Positions 1 through 9,004 of a DNA stretch of 64,000 nt are shown here, piece after piece (the stretch's first letter is position 1; every line of letters starts with the position of its first letter). Where the stretch lies: positions 1 through 64,000 of the forward strand of contig MWCT01000009.1 in NCBI GenBank assembly GCA_002070185.1. The letters are read 5' to 3'. The translations under genes and the position numbers were made by a program. A model generated the notes under the pieces. That model was not told where the DNA came from and did not search any database. It saw only the letters and a program-made list of their open reading frames with translations. Source of the stretch: a candidate division BRC1 bacterium ADurb.Bin183. GTDB taxonomy: Bacteria > Sumerlaeota > Sumerlaeia > MWCT01.

Positions 1-530
1 CTCTATCGGGATGGACGTTTGGCGGCGATACAACCCTTTATCGCCCGTCGGCAAACACGTTGAAAACCGACGGCGTGTTTGACGCTAATCAGTTTTATGC
101 CAGCTCTGTTTTGTGGAAAGATTGGGCGGCGGCGGCGGGTAGCGGCGCTTTTGTTTATGACGCGCAATCCAAGGCTATGACCACAACCGTAAATGGCACT
201 TTGCAATTTTTTTCCATCCCTTATGAAAGGGGAACAGTTCTGACTCGCCTGCGTGTGAAGTGGCAGGCGCAAGGGGCGGGGGATGGGATTAAGGTTCGTC
301 TCATCAAGCGGGACGAAAGCGGGACGGAGAGCGCATGGACGCTTGTCGGCGCGCAACAAACATACACGGATGCGGAAGAGCCTTACGACGTCGCCGTATC
401 CGTTTATGATTTCGATGATGAGACAATGGCGGCGAATCATAGTTATACAATTGAGGTGGAGAGCGCAGTTGTGTCTGCGGGTGTGAAACTTTTTGCTGTG
501 GGCTTGGAGATGTCGAAAAGAGTCATCTAA
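1..530 (+). CDS. C-terminal part of a tail-fibre/virion-like protein (5' end outside window)
   Basis: The frame is open from the left edge (first full codon at position 3) to a TAA at 528-530, so only the last ~175 residues are visible. Near the start is GDTTLYRPSANTLKTDG, which resembles the 'LYRSAANTLKTD' motif I know from phage tail-fibre and other virion-associated proteins. The rest is predicted beta-rich, with no signal peptide or membrane segment visible. A TTG at 60 could be read as a start, but the motif already runs across it, so the protein certainly begins outside the window. Nothing downstream looks phage-derived until 6.3 kb. It may be the end of a separate prophage or of a host protein that reuses a fibre domain. 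The motif match is from memory and moderately sure. Confidence 0.55.
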   Translation, partial: LSGWTFGGDTTLYRPSANTLKTDGVFDANQFYASSVLWKDWAAAAGSGAFVYDAQSKAMTTTVNGTLQFFSIPYERGTVLTRLRVKWQAQGAGDGIKVRLIKRDESGTESAWTLVGAQQTYTDAEEPYDVAVSVYDFDDETMAANHSYTIEVESAVVSAGVKLFAVGLEMSKRVI

Positions 531-655
531 TCAAATAATATCAGGCGGTTTTCCCCGCCGACACGCGCAACCAAAAAGGCGGCATATCCCCGACGGATTA
601 AATCGGAAGAGTTGACGATTCGGCGGCGGTTCTCTTTTTTCGAAATCCGTTCAAA

Positions 656-2278
656 TTATGGATTTGCGCCCTCAATCGGAATCACTATCATATCCTTTTC
701 AATCTCCGGCGCATCCCCGCCAATTCTCATATAATCAATCCCCCAAAGATAACGGATAGAGCGCTCATCTTTTCCGCGGGTCTGGATAACCAACGTATGA
801 TTTCCCGCTTTAAGCGTCCGATTTCCAAGATTAACCAAGGCAGGCTGCACGACGGCGGCGTATCCGTTGAAATTGGGAAGGAGGTCTTCGCCATCAAGCG
901 AAAGAGAGATTATTCCATAATCGGGCGCTTGGGTCATGACCAAAATCATTTCGCCGGAATATACCTTATCGGTGTTCCAACGAATTTGAACAACCGAGTC
1001 GGATGTGTTGTGGTTGCAGAAAAGGTGGTCGTTATTTAACCATCTTTTATCCGGTTTTATGAAAAAATCTAAATCTTGGACGTCAACAATGCCCGGCGGA
1101 TTGGATGAGATATCAAAATACTGCAATTCAAAAAGACCATCGGGCAGGATATTTTCTTTATAAACGGGGGAACGTTCGCCGGCGGGCGGCAAACTTCCAA
1201 CAAGTCGAACGGGCTTTTCCATATACCAATATGCCACAGAAGAGTAGTCGTTGTTTCGCCCGCCTTTGCGCGTGTTGTCAAATCCAAGCGCCCCGTGTTC
1301 GATTTCCGCTTTTAGCGATTTGGAAAATGCGATGGGATTTTCAATATGATAGCGATACACATTCCAGTAATTGTTCTGGCTCTGGTTCAAATTTTTTCGA
1401 TAGGGCATGCCGAAAAAGGGATAATAAAATGTGTTTCCGTAGCACCATGCGCCGCAGAAATAATCCTCCGAACCTGTTCCCCAAATCGAAGGGATTTGCT
1501 CTCCGTCAATTGTGAAAATATCATCGCCCTCGCCCCACCAACCGCTGACCTGAGTATGGACGGAGAGGTTTACGCCCATGAAATGTCCGACGCCGCCGCT
1601 TGTTTCCAAAAAGCAATAATTCTTGCCGCTCTGGCAGGGAAATTCTTGGCGATATTGGGCGTGGAAATATCCCATGTTGGGGGGCATGGTTCTAAAAAGA
1701 CGCCAATCAACATAATAATAGAAAGCCTTTACGGGAATCGTGCTTTCGTTTGTCGCCTCGATTCGAGCGGATTTCTGAAACGGCATGGGCCAAAAGGAAT
1801 TCATCGCATTATCCGTCCCGATGGATTGAACGGCGCTTCCGTAATAATAATATGCTCCATGACCCAATCCAAAAAAATCGCCGATGGGCGATTCGACAGA
1901 GGGGAAATCATTCCCGTCATAATACACGCGCATCGCAATATTCCTGAGATGCTTTGGATCCTCAGAGCTGATAGTAACCCAGATGTGGGTGATTTCGCCC
2001 GGACCTTGAAGGTCTGCGATTACAAGGGTTTCGCCGGCGCCGATAATTTTGAAGTCGGCATTGCCCATGCGGTCCTGGCTTGAGCTGCGCATGGTTTGAT
2101 AATCTTTTAAAACAGGAATGCTTGAGAGCGGGCTTAAGCTAAAAGGCGTATATCCGCCTTGCGTGTTATTTGTGGACACCCGCGCGCATGAAGAAAAAAT
2201 AAGGCAGCAAATAGCGGCGAATGCCGCAAGCGCGCAAACTTTTACGAAAGCGTTTTGAGGCGATTTATTGCCGTCCAT
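656..2278 (-). CDS. GH172 family (DUF2961) lipoprotein
   Basis: A 540-residue exported glycoside hydrolase-like protein. The ATG at 2276-2278 is preceded by GGAGGA at good spacing; an upstream in-frame TTG at 2320 lacks this. The N-terminus has a basic stretch, a hydrophobic segment and the lipobox FSSC, so it should be a lipoprotein. Around residues 247-274 are WWGEGDD and GTGSEDYF, hallmark motifs of DUF2961. Their two glutamates (about 250 and 271) are 21 apart, which matches my recollection of the catalytic pair in the founding GH172 alpha-fructofuranosidase. The last ~130 residues form a second beta-sandwich-like part. Family members act on fructofuranosides, arabinofuranosides and related glycans; the substrate here is unknown. 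It is divergent from a sugar ABC transporter that may import its product. Confidence 0.88.
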   Translation of the reverse strand: MDGNKSPQNAFVKVCALAAFAAICCLIFSSCARVSTNNTQGGYTPFSLSPLSSIPVLKDYQTMRSSSQDRMGNADFKIIGAGETLVIADLQGPGEITHIWVTISSEDPKHLRNIAMRVYYDGNDFPSVESPIGDFFGLGHGAYYYYGSAVQSIGTDNAMNSFWPMPFQKSARIEATNESTIPVKAFYYYVDWRLFRTMPPNMGYFHAQYRQEFPCQSGKNYCFLETSGGVGHFMGVNLSVHTQVSGWWGEGDDIFTIDGEQIPSIWGTGSEDYFCGAWCYGNTFYYPFFGMPYRKNLNQSQNNYWNVYRYHIENPIAFSKSLKAEIEHGALGFDNTRKGGRNNDYSSVAYWYMEKPVRLVGSLPPAGERSPVYKENILPDGLFELQYFDISSNPPGIVDVQDLDFFIKPDKRWLNNDHLFCNHNTSDSVVQIRWNTDKVYSGEMILVMTQAPDYGIISLSLDGEDLLPNFNGYAAVVQPALVNLGNRTLKAGNHTLVIQTRGKDERSIRYLWGIDYMRIGGDAPEIEKDMIVIPIEGANP

Positions 2279-2608
2279 CGCGAATATCCTCCGATAGAGT
2301 TTATGGTCTGCCATTGGCAAATTATTTTCATAGGAAAATAAAAAGATAATGCCCTTTTATATTAAGCGTCCCGTTTTTTTGCACAGGCATTAAACGCTTT
2401 TCATAGAGGCTCCAAAAAAAATGACAACAAAAATTTTCATTTCCCAAATTGAAAAAGCTCGCATAAAAAAATGTTCTGAATTAAACTTGACCACAAAACA
2501 ACATAAAGATAAGAATCCCTTTCGATGCAGTGGAAATTTTAATTCAATGATATGTTTTAACGTCTCAACAACGACGCAGTTGGGAATTGACAAACTTTGG
2601 ATATTTGC
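2279..2608. other. Divergent intergenic region, GH172 gene / sugar ABC operon
   Basis: About 330 bp without a convincing gene, AT-rich, and it must carry the promoters of both divergent transcription units. A palindrome-like TTAAACGCTTTT lies at 2390-2401, similar to motifs upstream of three other secreted-protein genes in this window. A related half-site, TTAAGCGT, lies near 2362. I do not see a confident -35/-10 pair. Short open frames here (for example 2421-2636 plus) lack ribosome-binding sites and conserved features. Confidence 0.5.
2390..2401. promoter_or_regulatory. Putative operator, AAACGCTT-type palindrome
   Basis: TTAAACGCTTTT reads AAAAGCGTTTAA on the other strand. The same core occurs near 14868, 14936, 18329 and 28004, upstream of other secreted-protein genes. 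LacI-family regulators commonly bind short palindromes with a central CG, so such an operator is plausible; no LacI-type gene is in the window. Confidence 0.35.
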
Positions 2609-4141
2609 GTGGCTGAAAAAAAACCCATTCTTCTAATGCATAATATCTCCAAGCGTTTTGGCGGCACGGCGGCGCTCGAGGGTGTGAGTATCGAATTATA
2701 TCCGGGCGAGGCGCATATTCTGGCAGGGGAAAACGGCGCGGGCAAGAGCACCCTTATCAAAATCCTCTGCGGCGTTTATTCGGAATATGCCGGACGGATT
2801 GTTCTTGAAAACCGCCCTGTGAAATTTTCGTCGCCTCAGGATGCCGCACGCCATGGAATTGCAGCAATCCATCAGGAACTTTCCCTCATCCCGGCGATGA
2901 GCGTCTCCGATAACATTTTTTTGGGGCGCGAGAAAATGAAGAAAAACGGGACGGTTGATTTTTCCGCCCAGACAATAGCAAGCCAAAAAATTCTTAAACG
3001 CCTTGGAATAGACGGCGTTGACGTCCATCGCCCTGTCGAAGAATACCCCATATCTATTATGCAGATGATTGAAATCGCCAAGGCGCTTTCCATGAATTCG
3101 CGAATCATCATCATGGATGAACCGACCAGCGCGCTGACCGAACCTGAGGTGAATAAATTATTTGAAACCATTTCCGCCCTTAAATTGCAAGGGCATGCCA
3201 TTATCTACATCACGCATAAGATGGAAGAAATATACAAGATAGGCGACCGCATAACCGTGTTGCGTGACGGTCGTTTTGTTGCCGCCGCTCCTATCGCGGA
3301 TATGGCGCGGAACGCCCTCATCCGAAACATGGTGGGACGCGAGCTGAACGAGCAAATTCAGCGCCGAAGCAAGGTGTGCGCTGAGGAATTATTTCGTGTT
3401 GAAAACCTCGACATCGCCGACCCGCAAGGAAATCGCAACCTTGTGAACGATGTTTCTTTTTCTGCGCGCAAAGGCGAAATCCTCGGCATTGCCGGGTTGC
3501 AAGGTTCCGGCGCAAGCGAATTGCTGAACGGCATTTTCGGCGCATACGGACCCGTTTCAAAAGGTAGCGTTTTTCTAAACGGGAACCCTTTTGTTGTTCG
3601 TTCTCCGGGGCGTTCAATCGAGCAAGGTTTGGCGCTTTTGACAAACGACCGAAAGACAACCGGTCTCGTTTTAGGCATGAGCATCGTTGAAAACATCACG
3701 CTGGCATCTCTGCCGCAATACTCGCCTGTTTGCTGGATGAGAAATAGCATGGAGCAAAAGGCAGCCCTGCGCTACAAACAGGAACTGAACATCAAGGCGG
3801 ATGAGCTCTCGCGGGAGGTCTCCTCGCTTTCCGGCGGCAATCAGCAAAAAGTCGCCCTTGCCAAATGGGTCGGAACAAAACCTTTAGTGCTCCTTCTTGA
3901 TGAACCCACGCGCGGCATTGACGTGGCGTCAAAACATGAGATATACGAATTGATGAATCGCTGGACGGCGGCGGGATGCGCCATTATTCTGATAACGTCC
4001 GAAATGCCGGAACTGATTGCCCTTTCCGACAGGATTATCGTCATGCATCGAGGGCGCATTTCGGCGCGGCTCGAAGGAGACCGCATCACACAGGAAAACA
4101 TCCTTCATGCAGCGATGGGACAAGAAAGGGAGGTTGCATGA
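2609..4141 (+). CDS. Sugar ABC transporter ATP-binding protein (RbsA/MglA type)
   Basis: A cytoplasmic double-ATPase of about 510 residues that powers the adjacent permease. The first half has Walker A GENGAGKS (about residues 40-47), a degenerate signature and Walker B IIIMDEPTSAL. The second half has the degenerate Walker A typical of this family (GLQGSGASEL), the signature LSGGNQQ and Walker B VLLLDEPTRGID. I prefer the GTG at 2609, because GGATATTTGC precedes it exactly as before the starts at 2278 and 27942; a TTG at 2597 and an ATG at 2637 are alternatives. It overlaps the permease gene by ATGA. Family members import ribose, galactose, xylose, inositol or similar; the sugar cannot be told from sequence. 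Confidence 0.95.
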   Translation: MAEKKPILLMHNISKRFGGTAALEGVSIELYPGEAHILAGENGAGKSTLIKILCGVYSEYAGRIVLENRPVKFSSPQDAARHGIAAIHQELSLIPAMSVSDNIFLGREKMKKNGTVDFSAQTIASQKILKRLGIDGVDVHRPVEEYPISIMQMIEIAKALSMNSRIIIMDEPTSALTEPEVNKLFETISALKLQGHAIIYITHKMEEIYKIGDRITVLRDGRFVAAAPIADMARNALIRNMVGRELNEQIQRRSKVCAEELFRVENLDIADPQGNRNLVNDVSFSARKGEILGIAGLQGSGASELLNGIFGAYGPVSKGSVFLNGNPFVVRSPGRSIEQGLALLTNDRKTTGLVLGMSIVENITLASLPQYSPVCWMRNSMEQKAALRYKQELNIKADELSREVSSLSGGNQQKVALAKWVGTKPLVLLLDEPTRGIDVASKHEIYELMNRWTAAGCAIILITSEMPELIALSDRIIVMHRGRISARLEGDRITQENILHAAMGQEREVA

Positions 4142-5151
4142 TACCGTTAGTTTCCAATACATCGCAAAAAACTTTTATATCGCGGCTGATGCAATACCCC
4201 GTCACGCGGGCGATCCTCGCGCTGATTGTTATTTTCGTTATCGGACTCGTCTTCAATGGCGGAGGCGCATTTTTCAAATGGCCAGCCCACCGCGACATGT
4301 TGCGGCAATATTCTGTTTTCGGCATCCTTGCCTGCGGCATGACCATTGTGATTATAACCGCCGGAATTGATTTATCCGTCGGCAGCATGCTCGGACTTTC
4401 CGCTGTAGTATTCTCCTTATTAACCATACACCGCGATTGGAATCCATGGCACGCCATCCCCGCCTGCATAGCCATGGGGGCGATATTGGGCGTTGTCAGC
4501 GGCGGGTTGATTTCACGGTTTCGCATCCAGCCGTTTATCGCCACGCTCGCCATGATGGTCTTTGCGCGGGGACTTGCCAAATTCATATCCGGCGGCATGA
4601 AAATATCCACCTCCATTCAGCAGGCGGACGGCTCCTATATTTACAAAAACGACCCCGCAATTTTCAAAATGATAGATTCCAGAATCCTTGATGGAAACCT
4701 TGCCGTCGTAACCCTGATTTTCATATTCTGCCTATTTATTTCGTGGCTGATTCTTTCGCGGCTGCGGATAGGGCGATATCTTTATGCCATCGGCGGCAAT
4801 GAAGAGGCGGCGCGTCTTTCCGGCGTGCCGGTCATAAAGGCAAAAATATTCGCGTATGGGATGTGCGGACTTTTCTCTGCGATTGCCGGAATCTGTCAGG
4901 CGGCGCAAGAATATCAAGGCGATCCCGAAGCAGGCGTTTCGTATGAATTGACCGCCATCGCCATCGCGGTAATTGGCGGCACAAATCTGATGGGCGGACG
5001 CGGCAGCATCCTGTTGACGCTCTTCGGCACGTTGACTATCGGTTACCTTGATAAAATATTGAGCATCAACGCTGTTAGCGAAGCAGGACGCCTCATGCTG
5101 ACCGGCGTGATAATCGTCAGCGCCGTTCTGCTCCAGCGGAGAAGAAAATAG
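4138..5151 (+). CDS. Sugar ABC transporter permease (RbsC type)
   Basis: A 337-residue inner-membrane permease of the branched-chain/ribose type (BPD_transp_2). It has about nine to ten hydrophobic segments and the family signature region GGNEEAARLSGVPV, the loop that contacts the ATPase. The start is the ATG at 4138, which overlaps the TGA of the upstream ATPase gene and follows GGGAGGTT. It ends in a short basic tail (QRRRK). Translationally coupled to the ATPase and followed after 52 bp by the binding protein, in the usual A-C-B order. Confidence 0.95.
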   Translation: MIPLVSNTSQKTFISRLMQYPVTRAILALIVIFVIGLVFNGGGAFFKWPAHRDMLRQYSVFGILACGMTIVIITAGIDLSVGSMLGLSAVVFSLLTIHRDWNPWHAIPACIAMGAILGVVSGGLISRFRIQPFIATLAMMVFARGLAKFISGGMKISTSIQQADGSYIYKNDPAIFKMIDSRILDGNLAVVTLIFIFCLFISWLILSRLRIGRYLYAIGGNEEAARLSGVPVIKAKIFAYGMCGLFSAIAGICQAAQEYQGDPEAGVSYELTAIAIAVIGGTNLMGGRGSILLTLFGTLTIGYLDKILSINAVSEAGRLMLTGVIIVSAVLLQRRRK

Positions 5152-5203
5152 CGATAGTTGGTAAATTTTTTTTGGAAAATAAATTTCTAAAGGAGTAAAA
5201 ACT

Positions 5204-6199
5204 ATGAAAAAAACACGTTCAATGCTGGTAGGAATCGCTATCGTCTTATGTCTGGCTCTCACTGCGGCAACATGGTCGGCAGAAAAAGGCACGCCGGAAA
5301 ATCCATGGGTTATCGGCATGAGCCAATGCAATCTGGGAGAGCCGTGGCGCGTGCAGATGAACGCCGATATTAAAAGCGCCGCCGATGCCGCCCCGTCCAT
5401 TAAAGTGATTTATAAAGACGCCCAAAACGACACCCTCCGCCAACGCGCCCATATAGAAGAATTTATCGGACAAGGCGTGGACCTGCTCATCGTCAGCCCA
5501 AAGGAAGCGGCGCCTCTCACGCCGATTATCCGCAACGCCTATACAAATAAAATCCCAGTCATCGTATTGGATCGCCGAGTGGTTGGAGAGGATTACACCT
5601 GTTTCATCGGCGCCGACAACAAAAAGATAGGCGAGGCAGCCGGTCGCTGGATTGCAGGGAAACTTAACGGCAAAGGCAACGTGGTCGAGTTGAAAGGACT
5701 CATGACCACAACACCGGGACAAGACCGCAACAGCGGCTTTCGCAAAGGGATAGAAGGCACGGAGATTAAAGTCATCTTTGAGGCGGATATGAAATGGCTC
5801 GAGCCGGATGCCCGCAAAGAGATGGAATCGGCACTGGCGCGTTTTGACAAGATAGACTTGGTTTACGGACATAACGATCCAGCCGCGCACGGGGCGTATC
5901 TTGCCGCTAAGGCTGCCGGACGCGAAAAGAATATTATTTTTGTCGGGATAGACGGACTGGTTCAAGAAGGGCAGGCATACATCAAACAGAACATACTACA
6001 GGCAAGTTTCGAATATCCGACCGGCGGAAAAGAAGCCATTGAAATCGCGCTCAAAATTTTAAAGGGCGAAACAGTGCCTAAAGAGATAACACTCAAATCC
6101 CGCGTTTTCACGCCGGAAAATCTTGAAAAAGGCGGCGAATGGCTCCCCGAAATGCCCGCCTCCTCCGCCCCCGCCCAACCCGCAAAAAAAGAACAATAA
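5204..6199 (+). CDS. Periplasmic sugar-binding protein (RbsB/Peripla_BP_4 type)
   Basis: A 331-residue exported solute-binding protein. AAAGGAG precedes the ATG. The N-terminus is a Sec signal peptide ending near ATWSA, then mature sequence of the type-I periplasmic binding fold: VIGMSQCNLGEPWR, DLLIVSPKEAAPLTPI and VIVLDRRVVGEDY are typical of D-ribose/galactofuranose binders such as RbsB and YtfQ. No lipobox, so it should be a soluble periplasmic protein. The C-terminus has a short Ala/Pro-rich tail. It completes the ABC operon; the hairpin at 6224-6270 can terminate the transcript. The likely ligand is a pentose or furanose, perhaps a product of the divergent GH172 enzyme; this last point is inference. 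Confidence 0.93.
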   Translation: MKKTRSMLVGIAIVLCLALTAATWSAEKGTPENPWVIGMSQCNLGEPWRVQMNADIKSAADAAPSIKVIYKDAQNDTLRQRAHIEEFIGQGVDLLIVSPKEAAPLTPIIRNAYTNKIPVIVLDRRVVGEDYTCFIGADNKKIGEAAGRWIAGKLNGKGNVVELKGLMTTTPGQDRNSGFRKGIEGTEIKVIFEADMKWLEPDARKEMESALARFDKIDLVYGHNDPAAHGAYLAAKAAGREKNIIFVGIDGLVQEGQAYIKQNILQASFEYPTGGKEAIEIALKILKGETVPKEITLKSRVFTPENLEKGGEWLPEMPASSAPAQPAKKEQ

Positions 6200-6222
6200 A
6201 CTTTTAGAACCATCCCCAAAAT

Positions 6223-6329
<107 letters not shown>

Positions 6330-6366
6330 GAGTATAAGTCTAATAAAATCAATGAGCCTATTTTTT

Positions 6367-7581
6367 TCAATGTAAGTTAGGTGTAAGTCCACCCGTTTTT
6401 TGAGTTGCCTTTTCAACGCCCAAAATTGCGTCAATTCGTCCGCAAATCTCTCTTCTCAGGGTCTCAGTGTCTATCTTCAAATAATGCCTTTCCATCATGT
6501 TTAAGGGGGCATGTCCAATATAACGCCGGACAAAAACATCTGAGGCGCCCGCCGCCGTAATTGTTGACACAAAAAATGACCTCAGGCGCCGGGGAATGAA
6601 CCCCTTCAGGTCATCGCGCCGCGTGTCTCTGTATGCCAAATTGACAGATTTAAGCAATGTGGCAGATACGCCCGTCAAACTCCATCCTTGTCCGGCATTT
6701 TCCACATGAGTCGCCCGCCGCCCGCTCTGAAAGATATAGCAGTCTTTCCCTTTGACCTTATTCTTTGCTATAACATCCTGTAAAGTCTGGCATATTTGCC
6801 GGGGAATTGGAATCAGGCGCCTTGAGTCTCTGCTTTTGGGTTTATGGTGCGGGGTTATGTCAATCTTGATTGTTGACGCCTGAAGGTCAATATCGCATTC
6901 ACGCAAAAAAGCCGCTTCCCATTGACGCAAACCACAATAAGCCATAAGGGAAAGCATCGCCGCCTTGTCAATGTCCCTTGCTCTGGCATGTTCAATCAAC
7001 GCCCGGACAGATTCAAGACTAATCATGGGCGCCGCGCCCTCAAGACTGTTTTCAGGCTTTTGAACCTTTACCTTCCGCGCTATATCCTTGAAGCGCTCAT
7101 ATTCCTCCGCCATGAACCTTGACGCCGCCTTGACGATATAAAGGCGCTTCCGGATACTGTCATACGCCAAGCCTTGAGATTCGCAAAAGGTCAAATATTG
7201 CGATATGTGGGAAGGTCTCAGTTCTCCCCATGATTCAAGACCGGGTTGATATTGCGCAAGCCAATAAAGGAAACTATCCGCCGCGCTCTTATAATCCCGC
7301 CGGCATCGGTTGCTTGCTTTGCTGTTTGCGATTGTCTGAATCAAGGCTTCCAAAATGGAAATCCCGCCTTTATTGTTTCGCATCGTAGGAAGGAAGCCGC
7401 CCGCCGATAATAAGCCTTTGTTGATTTCGCCCGCCATAGATTCCGCCTGTTTGTAATTCTCCGCCGGAAGCAATCGCCTTACATAACGCTGTTGGTCTGC
7501 ATTCCACCAAGCCGCAAGCCAACGCCCGCCCTTTTGGGTCAATCGAACAAAGCCAACTTTTTTTCCGCTCTGATTTGCCAT
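6367..7581 (-). CDS. int: Tyrosine recombinase / integrase
   Basis: A 404-residue phage-type integrase. The N-terminus (about 1-90) looks like an arm-binding domain, followed by a SAM-like core-binding domain (about 95-195) and the catalytic domain. The catalytic-domain pieces GLRQWEAAFL (first Arg), RRLRSFFVSTI (Box II region) and a late YIGHAPLNMMERHYLK (H-x-x-R-like region and Tyr) fit the family, with some departures from the consensus R-H-x-x-R spacing. The start has GGGAGG nine bases upstream, 3 bp behind the stop of the small RHH gene. Its last codons overlap the TGTAAGT repeats that look like integrase arm sites. It lies against the truncated tRNA copy and should move the element in and out of tRNA-Arg. 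Confidence 0.9.
   Translation of the reverse strand: MANQSGKKVGFVRLTQKGGRWLAAWWNADQQRYVRRLLPAENYKQAESMAGEINKGLLSAGGFLPTMRNNKGGISILEALIQTIANSKASNRCRRDYKSAADSFLYWLAQYQPGLESWGELRPSHISQYLTFCESQGLAYDSIRKRLYIVKAASRFMAEEYERFKDIARKVKVQKPENSLEGAAPMISLESVRALIEHARARDIDKAAMLSLMAYCGLRQWEAAFLRECDIDLQASTIKIDITPHHKPKSRDSRRLIPIPRQICQTLQDVIAKNKVKGKDCYIFQSGRRATHVENAGQGWSLTGVSATLLKSVNLAYRDTRRDDLKGFIPRRLRSFFVSTITAAGASDVFVRRYIGHAPLNMMERHYLKIDTETLRREICGRIDAILGVEKATQKTGGLTPNLH
6371..6393. repeat. Integrase arm-type sites, left
   Basis: Two TGTAAGT repeats (6371-6377 and 6382-6388), 11 bp apart, inside the 3' end of the integrase gene and about 40 bp from the att core. The same pair with identical spacing and flanks (TTTCAATGTAAGTT... 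TGTAAGTCCACC) is at 12919-12936 near the other end. Confidence 0.6.
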
Positions 7582-7583
7582 AA

Positions 7584-7769
7584 TTAGGCGCCTCCCTTGC
7601 CGCCCGCCTTTTCGTCAAGGTTAGCCAAATACTGGTCAATAATGAATTTGATTAGATTCGCCCGCGGTCTCCCTTGCTTTTGCGCTTCCTCATCAATGCG
7701 CGCCAATTTATCAAGGGGAATCTTCATAGACAAAACGCCTGTCGGAATCTCATTTTTTAATCTTCCCAT
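7584..7769 (-). CDS. Small ribbon-helix-helix-like DNA-binding protein
   Basis: A 61-residue protein immediately upstream of the integrase gene (3 bp between stop and start) with a strong GGGAGG ribosome-binding site. The centre reads as a short strand followed by two helices (VLSMKIPLDKLARIDEEAQ... RANLIKFIIDQYL), the pattern of CopG/Arc-type ribbon-helix-helix proteins, in which residues such as MKIP form the DNA-contacting strand. It may regulate the integrase or act as a directionality factor. The family assignment rests on pattern, not on a database match. Confidence 0.6.
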   Translation of the reverse strand: MGRLKNEIPTGVLSMKIPLDKLARIDEEAQKQGRPRANLIKFIIDQYLANLDEKAGGKGGA

Positions 7770-7880
7770 GTTATAAGCCTCCCTTCCAAAAAAATTTCAA
7801 GAAACCAACTTCGACAAATGTGTATTTGTGGAACTAATAAAGGCTCGTTTCGTCTATGTTTGTCAACAAAAAAATTCCCG

Positions 7881-8183
7881 CTATTTCAAAATTCTATCAA
7901 GGGGGATTGTTTGAACCCGCCCGCGCTTGCTCTTACATCCTGTTATTTGGGCGCCAATATCAAATTGCTCCGGTCCCTCAGGCGCCGCCGGATTGACTTC
8001 ACCGTTTTCATTAACCCTTTGCATCGCGTTAATTGCCCGGATAATGTCCTTGCCATAATAAACGCCTTTCAGAATCCGCTCAGGTTTCACGCCACGAATA
8101 AAGGTCTCCACATGGCAAATGTCTTTTAAGGCTTCCGCCAAGTCTTTTTTGGAATATAACGCATGTGGTTTTATTTCAAACAT
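7881..8183 (-). CDS. Hypothetical element protein, possible DNA-binding
   Basis: 100 residues from the ATG at 8183; a TTG at 8213 would add 10 residues but has no clear ribosome-binding site. I do not recognise the family. The N-terminal half (SKKDLAEALKDI... ERILKGVYYGKDIIRAIN) looks like a helix-turn-helix of the kind used by excisionases, with an Arg/Lys-rich tail (SKRGRVQT). Position between terS and the regulatory gene of the element suggests a control or excision role; this is inference. Confidence 0.45.
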   Translation of the reverse strand: MFEIKPHALYSKKDLAEALKDICHVETFIRGVKPERILKGVYYGKDIIRAINAMQRVNENGEVNPAAPEGPEQFDIGAQITGCKSKRGRVQTIPLDRILK

Positions 8184-8238
8184 AATCACCCACGCGGTTA
8201 AAAGTTGGCTCAAATCGAAAGTTGAAGGTTGAAAGTTA

Positions 8239-8682
8239 TTAATCCAAGCCTAACACGCGCCTTGAAGCATAAGACTTGTTAGCCTTCAGGCGCTGCCGCG
8301 CCGTAGGATTCAAGCCGAATGACTTTCCCATATCTTGAAGCACCTTGCTCAATATGACAAACGTTCTGATTATTGGATTCATGACCTGCCTGATTGAACC
8401 CTTTTTATTTCGTATCTCTATCATGGGCGCCGCGCCGGTTCTGGCAATTTCCCGCCTCAATTCATTTACATAACCGCTAAGGAAGCAATAATCCTTAAAC
8501 GAATCATAATCAAGCGGGGTTAAATTTCCTTCATCCCATAACACCGGGGCTAATCGCTCCCATACTTCACGCGCCGCCGCGCTTAAATCTTCCGGGGCTT
8601 TGGGGCATCTCTCAAATGTTCCGGCGGTTCTGCTGGAAAATTCAACGATTGCCGGGCGCCCTGTCTTGCGTTTTTCTTTCAT
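8239..8682 (-). CDS. terS: Phage terminase small subunit, P27 family
   Basis: 147 residues from the ATG at 8682, preceded by AAAGGAGAG; a longer frame to 8949 exists but its extra N-terminus is not terminase-like. The hallmarks of Terminase_4/P27 are present: N-terminal basic GRPAIVEF, then CPKAPEDLSAAAREVWERL, LTPLDYDSFKDYC in the middle, NPIIRTFVILSKVLQDMGKSFGL and the end motif NPTARQRLK. TerS binds the pac/cos site and hands DNA to the large subunit. No large terminase gene is nearby, so in this element it may redirect a helper phage's packaging machinery, as TerS does in phage-inducible islands. Confidence 0.9.
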   Translation of the reverse strand: MKEKRKTGRPAIVEFSSRTAGTFERCPKAPEDLSAAAREVWERLAPVLWDEGNLTPLDYDSFKDYCFLSGYVNELRREIARTGAAPMIEIRNKKGSIRQVMNPIIRTFVILSKVLQDMGKSFGLNPTARQRLKANKSYASRRVLGLD

Positions 8683-9004
8683 GTCGTTCTCTCCTTTTTT
8701 TATTATAATTTGCCAAATCCATTTTTTTTCAAAAATGCCATGCGGATATAAAAGCCGGCTGAACGATTTTCTTCGCTTTCCGCATAGAGATTTTTCCCAC
8801 CCCTCCCGCCAAGCCTCCTGTTTTCGGGGGCAGTGTAGGAAATGTAGGAAATGTAGTCCGTTTTCACGTTTGGGGGGAAATATACCAAGAATGTCCTCCA
8901 AAATTTCATGATTTGTGACACTTTGTGACAGATTAACCCCATTTTCCATAAACTCCTATAAAGAAGCCAATATTTGGAAGTTTATAGAAAAAGCCTCCAA
9001 TGTG
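8683..9004. other. Intergenic region with repeats, candidate replication origin
   Basis: 322 bp between the primase stop and the terS start. It holds 9-bp tandem repeats TGTAGGAAA (8834-8851, third partial copy to 8856), paired TTTGTGACA repeats (8912-8920 and 8922-8930), an AT-rich stretch with ATAAACT/AGTTTAT arms, and then an inverted pair of TGTGTCAC repeats (9001-9018) in the end of the primase gene. A frame at 8942/8949 has a decent ribosome-binding site (TAGGAG) but no recognisable protein. Confidence 0.55.

Noticed and set aside
192..206. TGGCACTTTGCA as a sigma-54 promoter
   Set aside because: Spacing between the boxes is too short and it is inside a coding frame.
8703..8949. Separate small gene or longer N-terminus of terS
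   Set aside because: There is a fair ribosome-binding site at 8949, but the codons cover repeat-rich DNA and the extra sequence is not terminase-like; terS has its own strong site at 8682.
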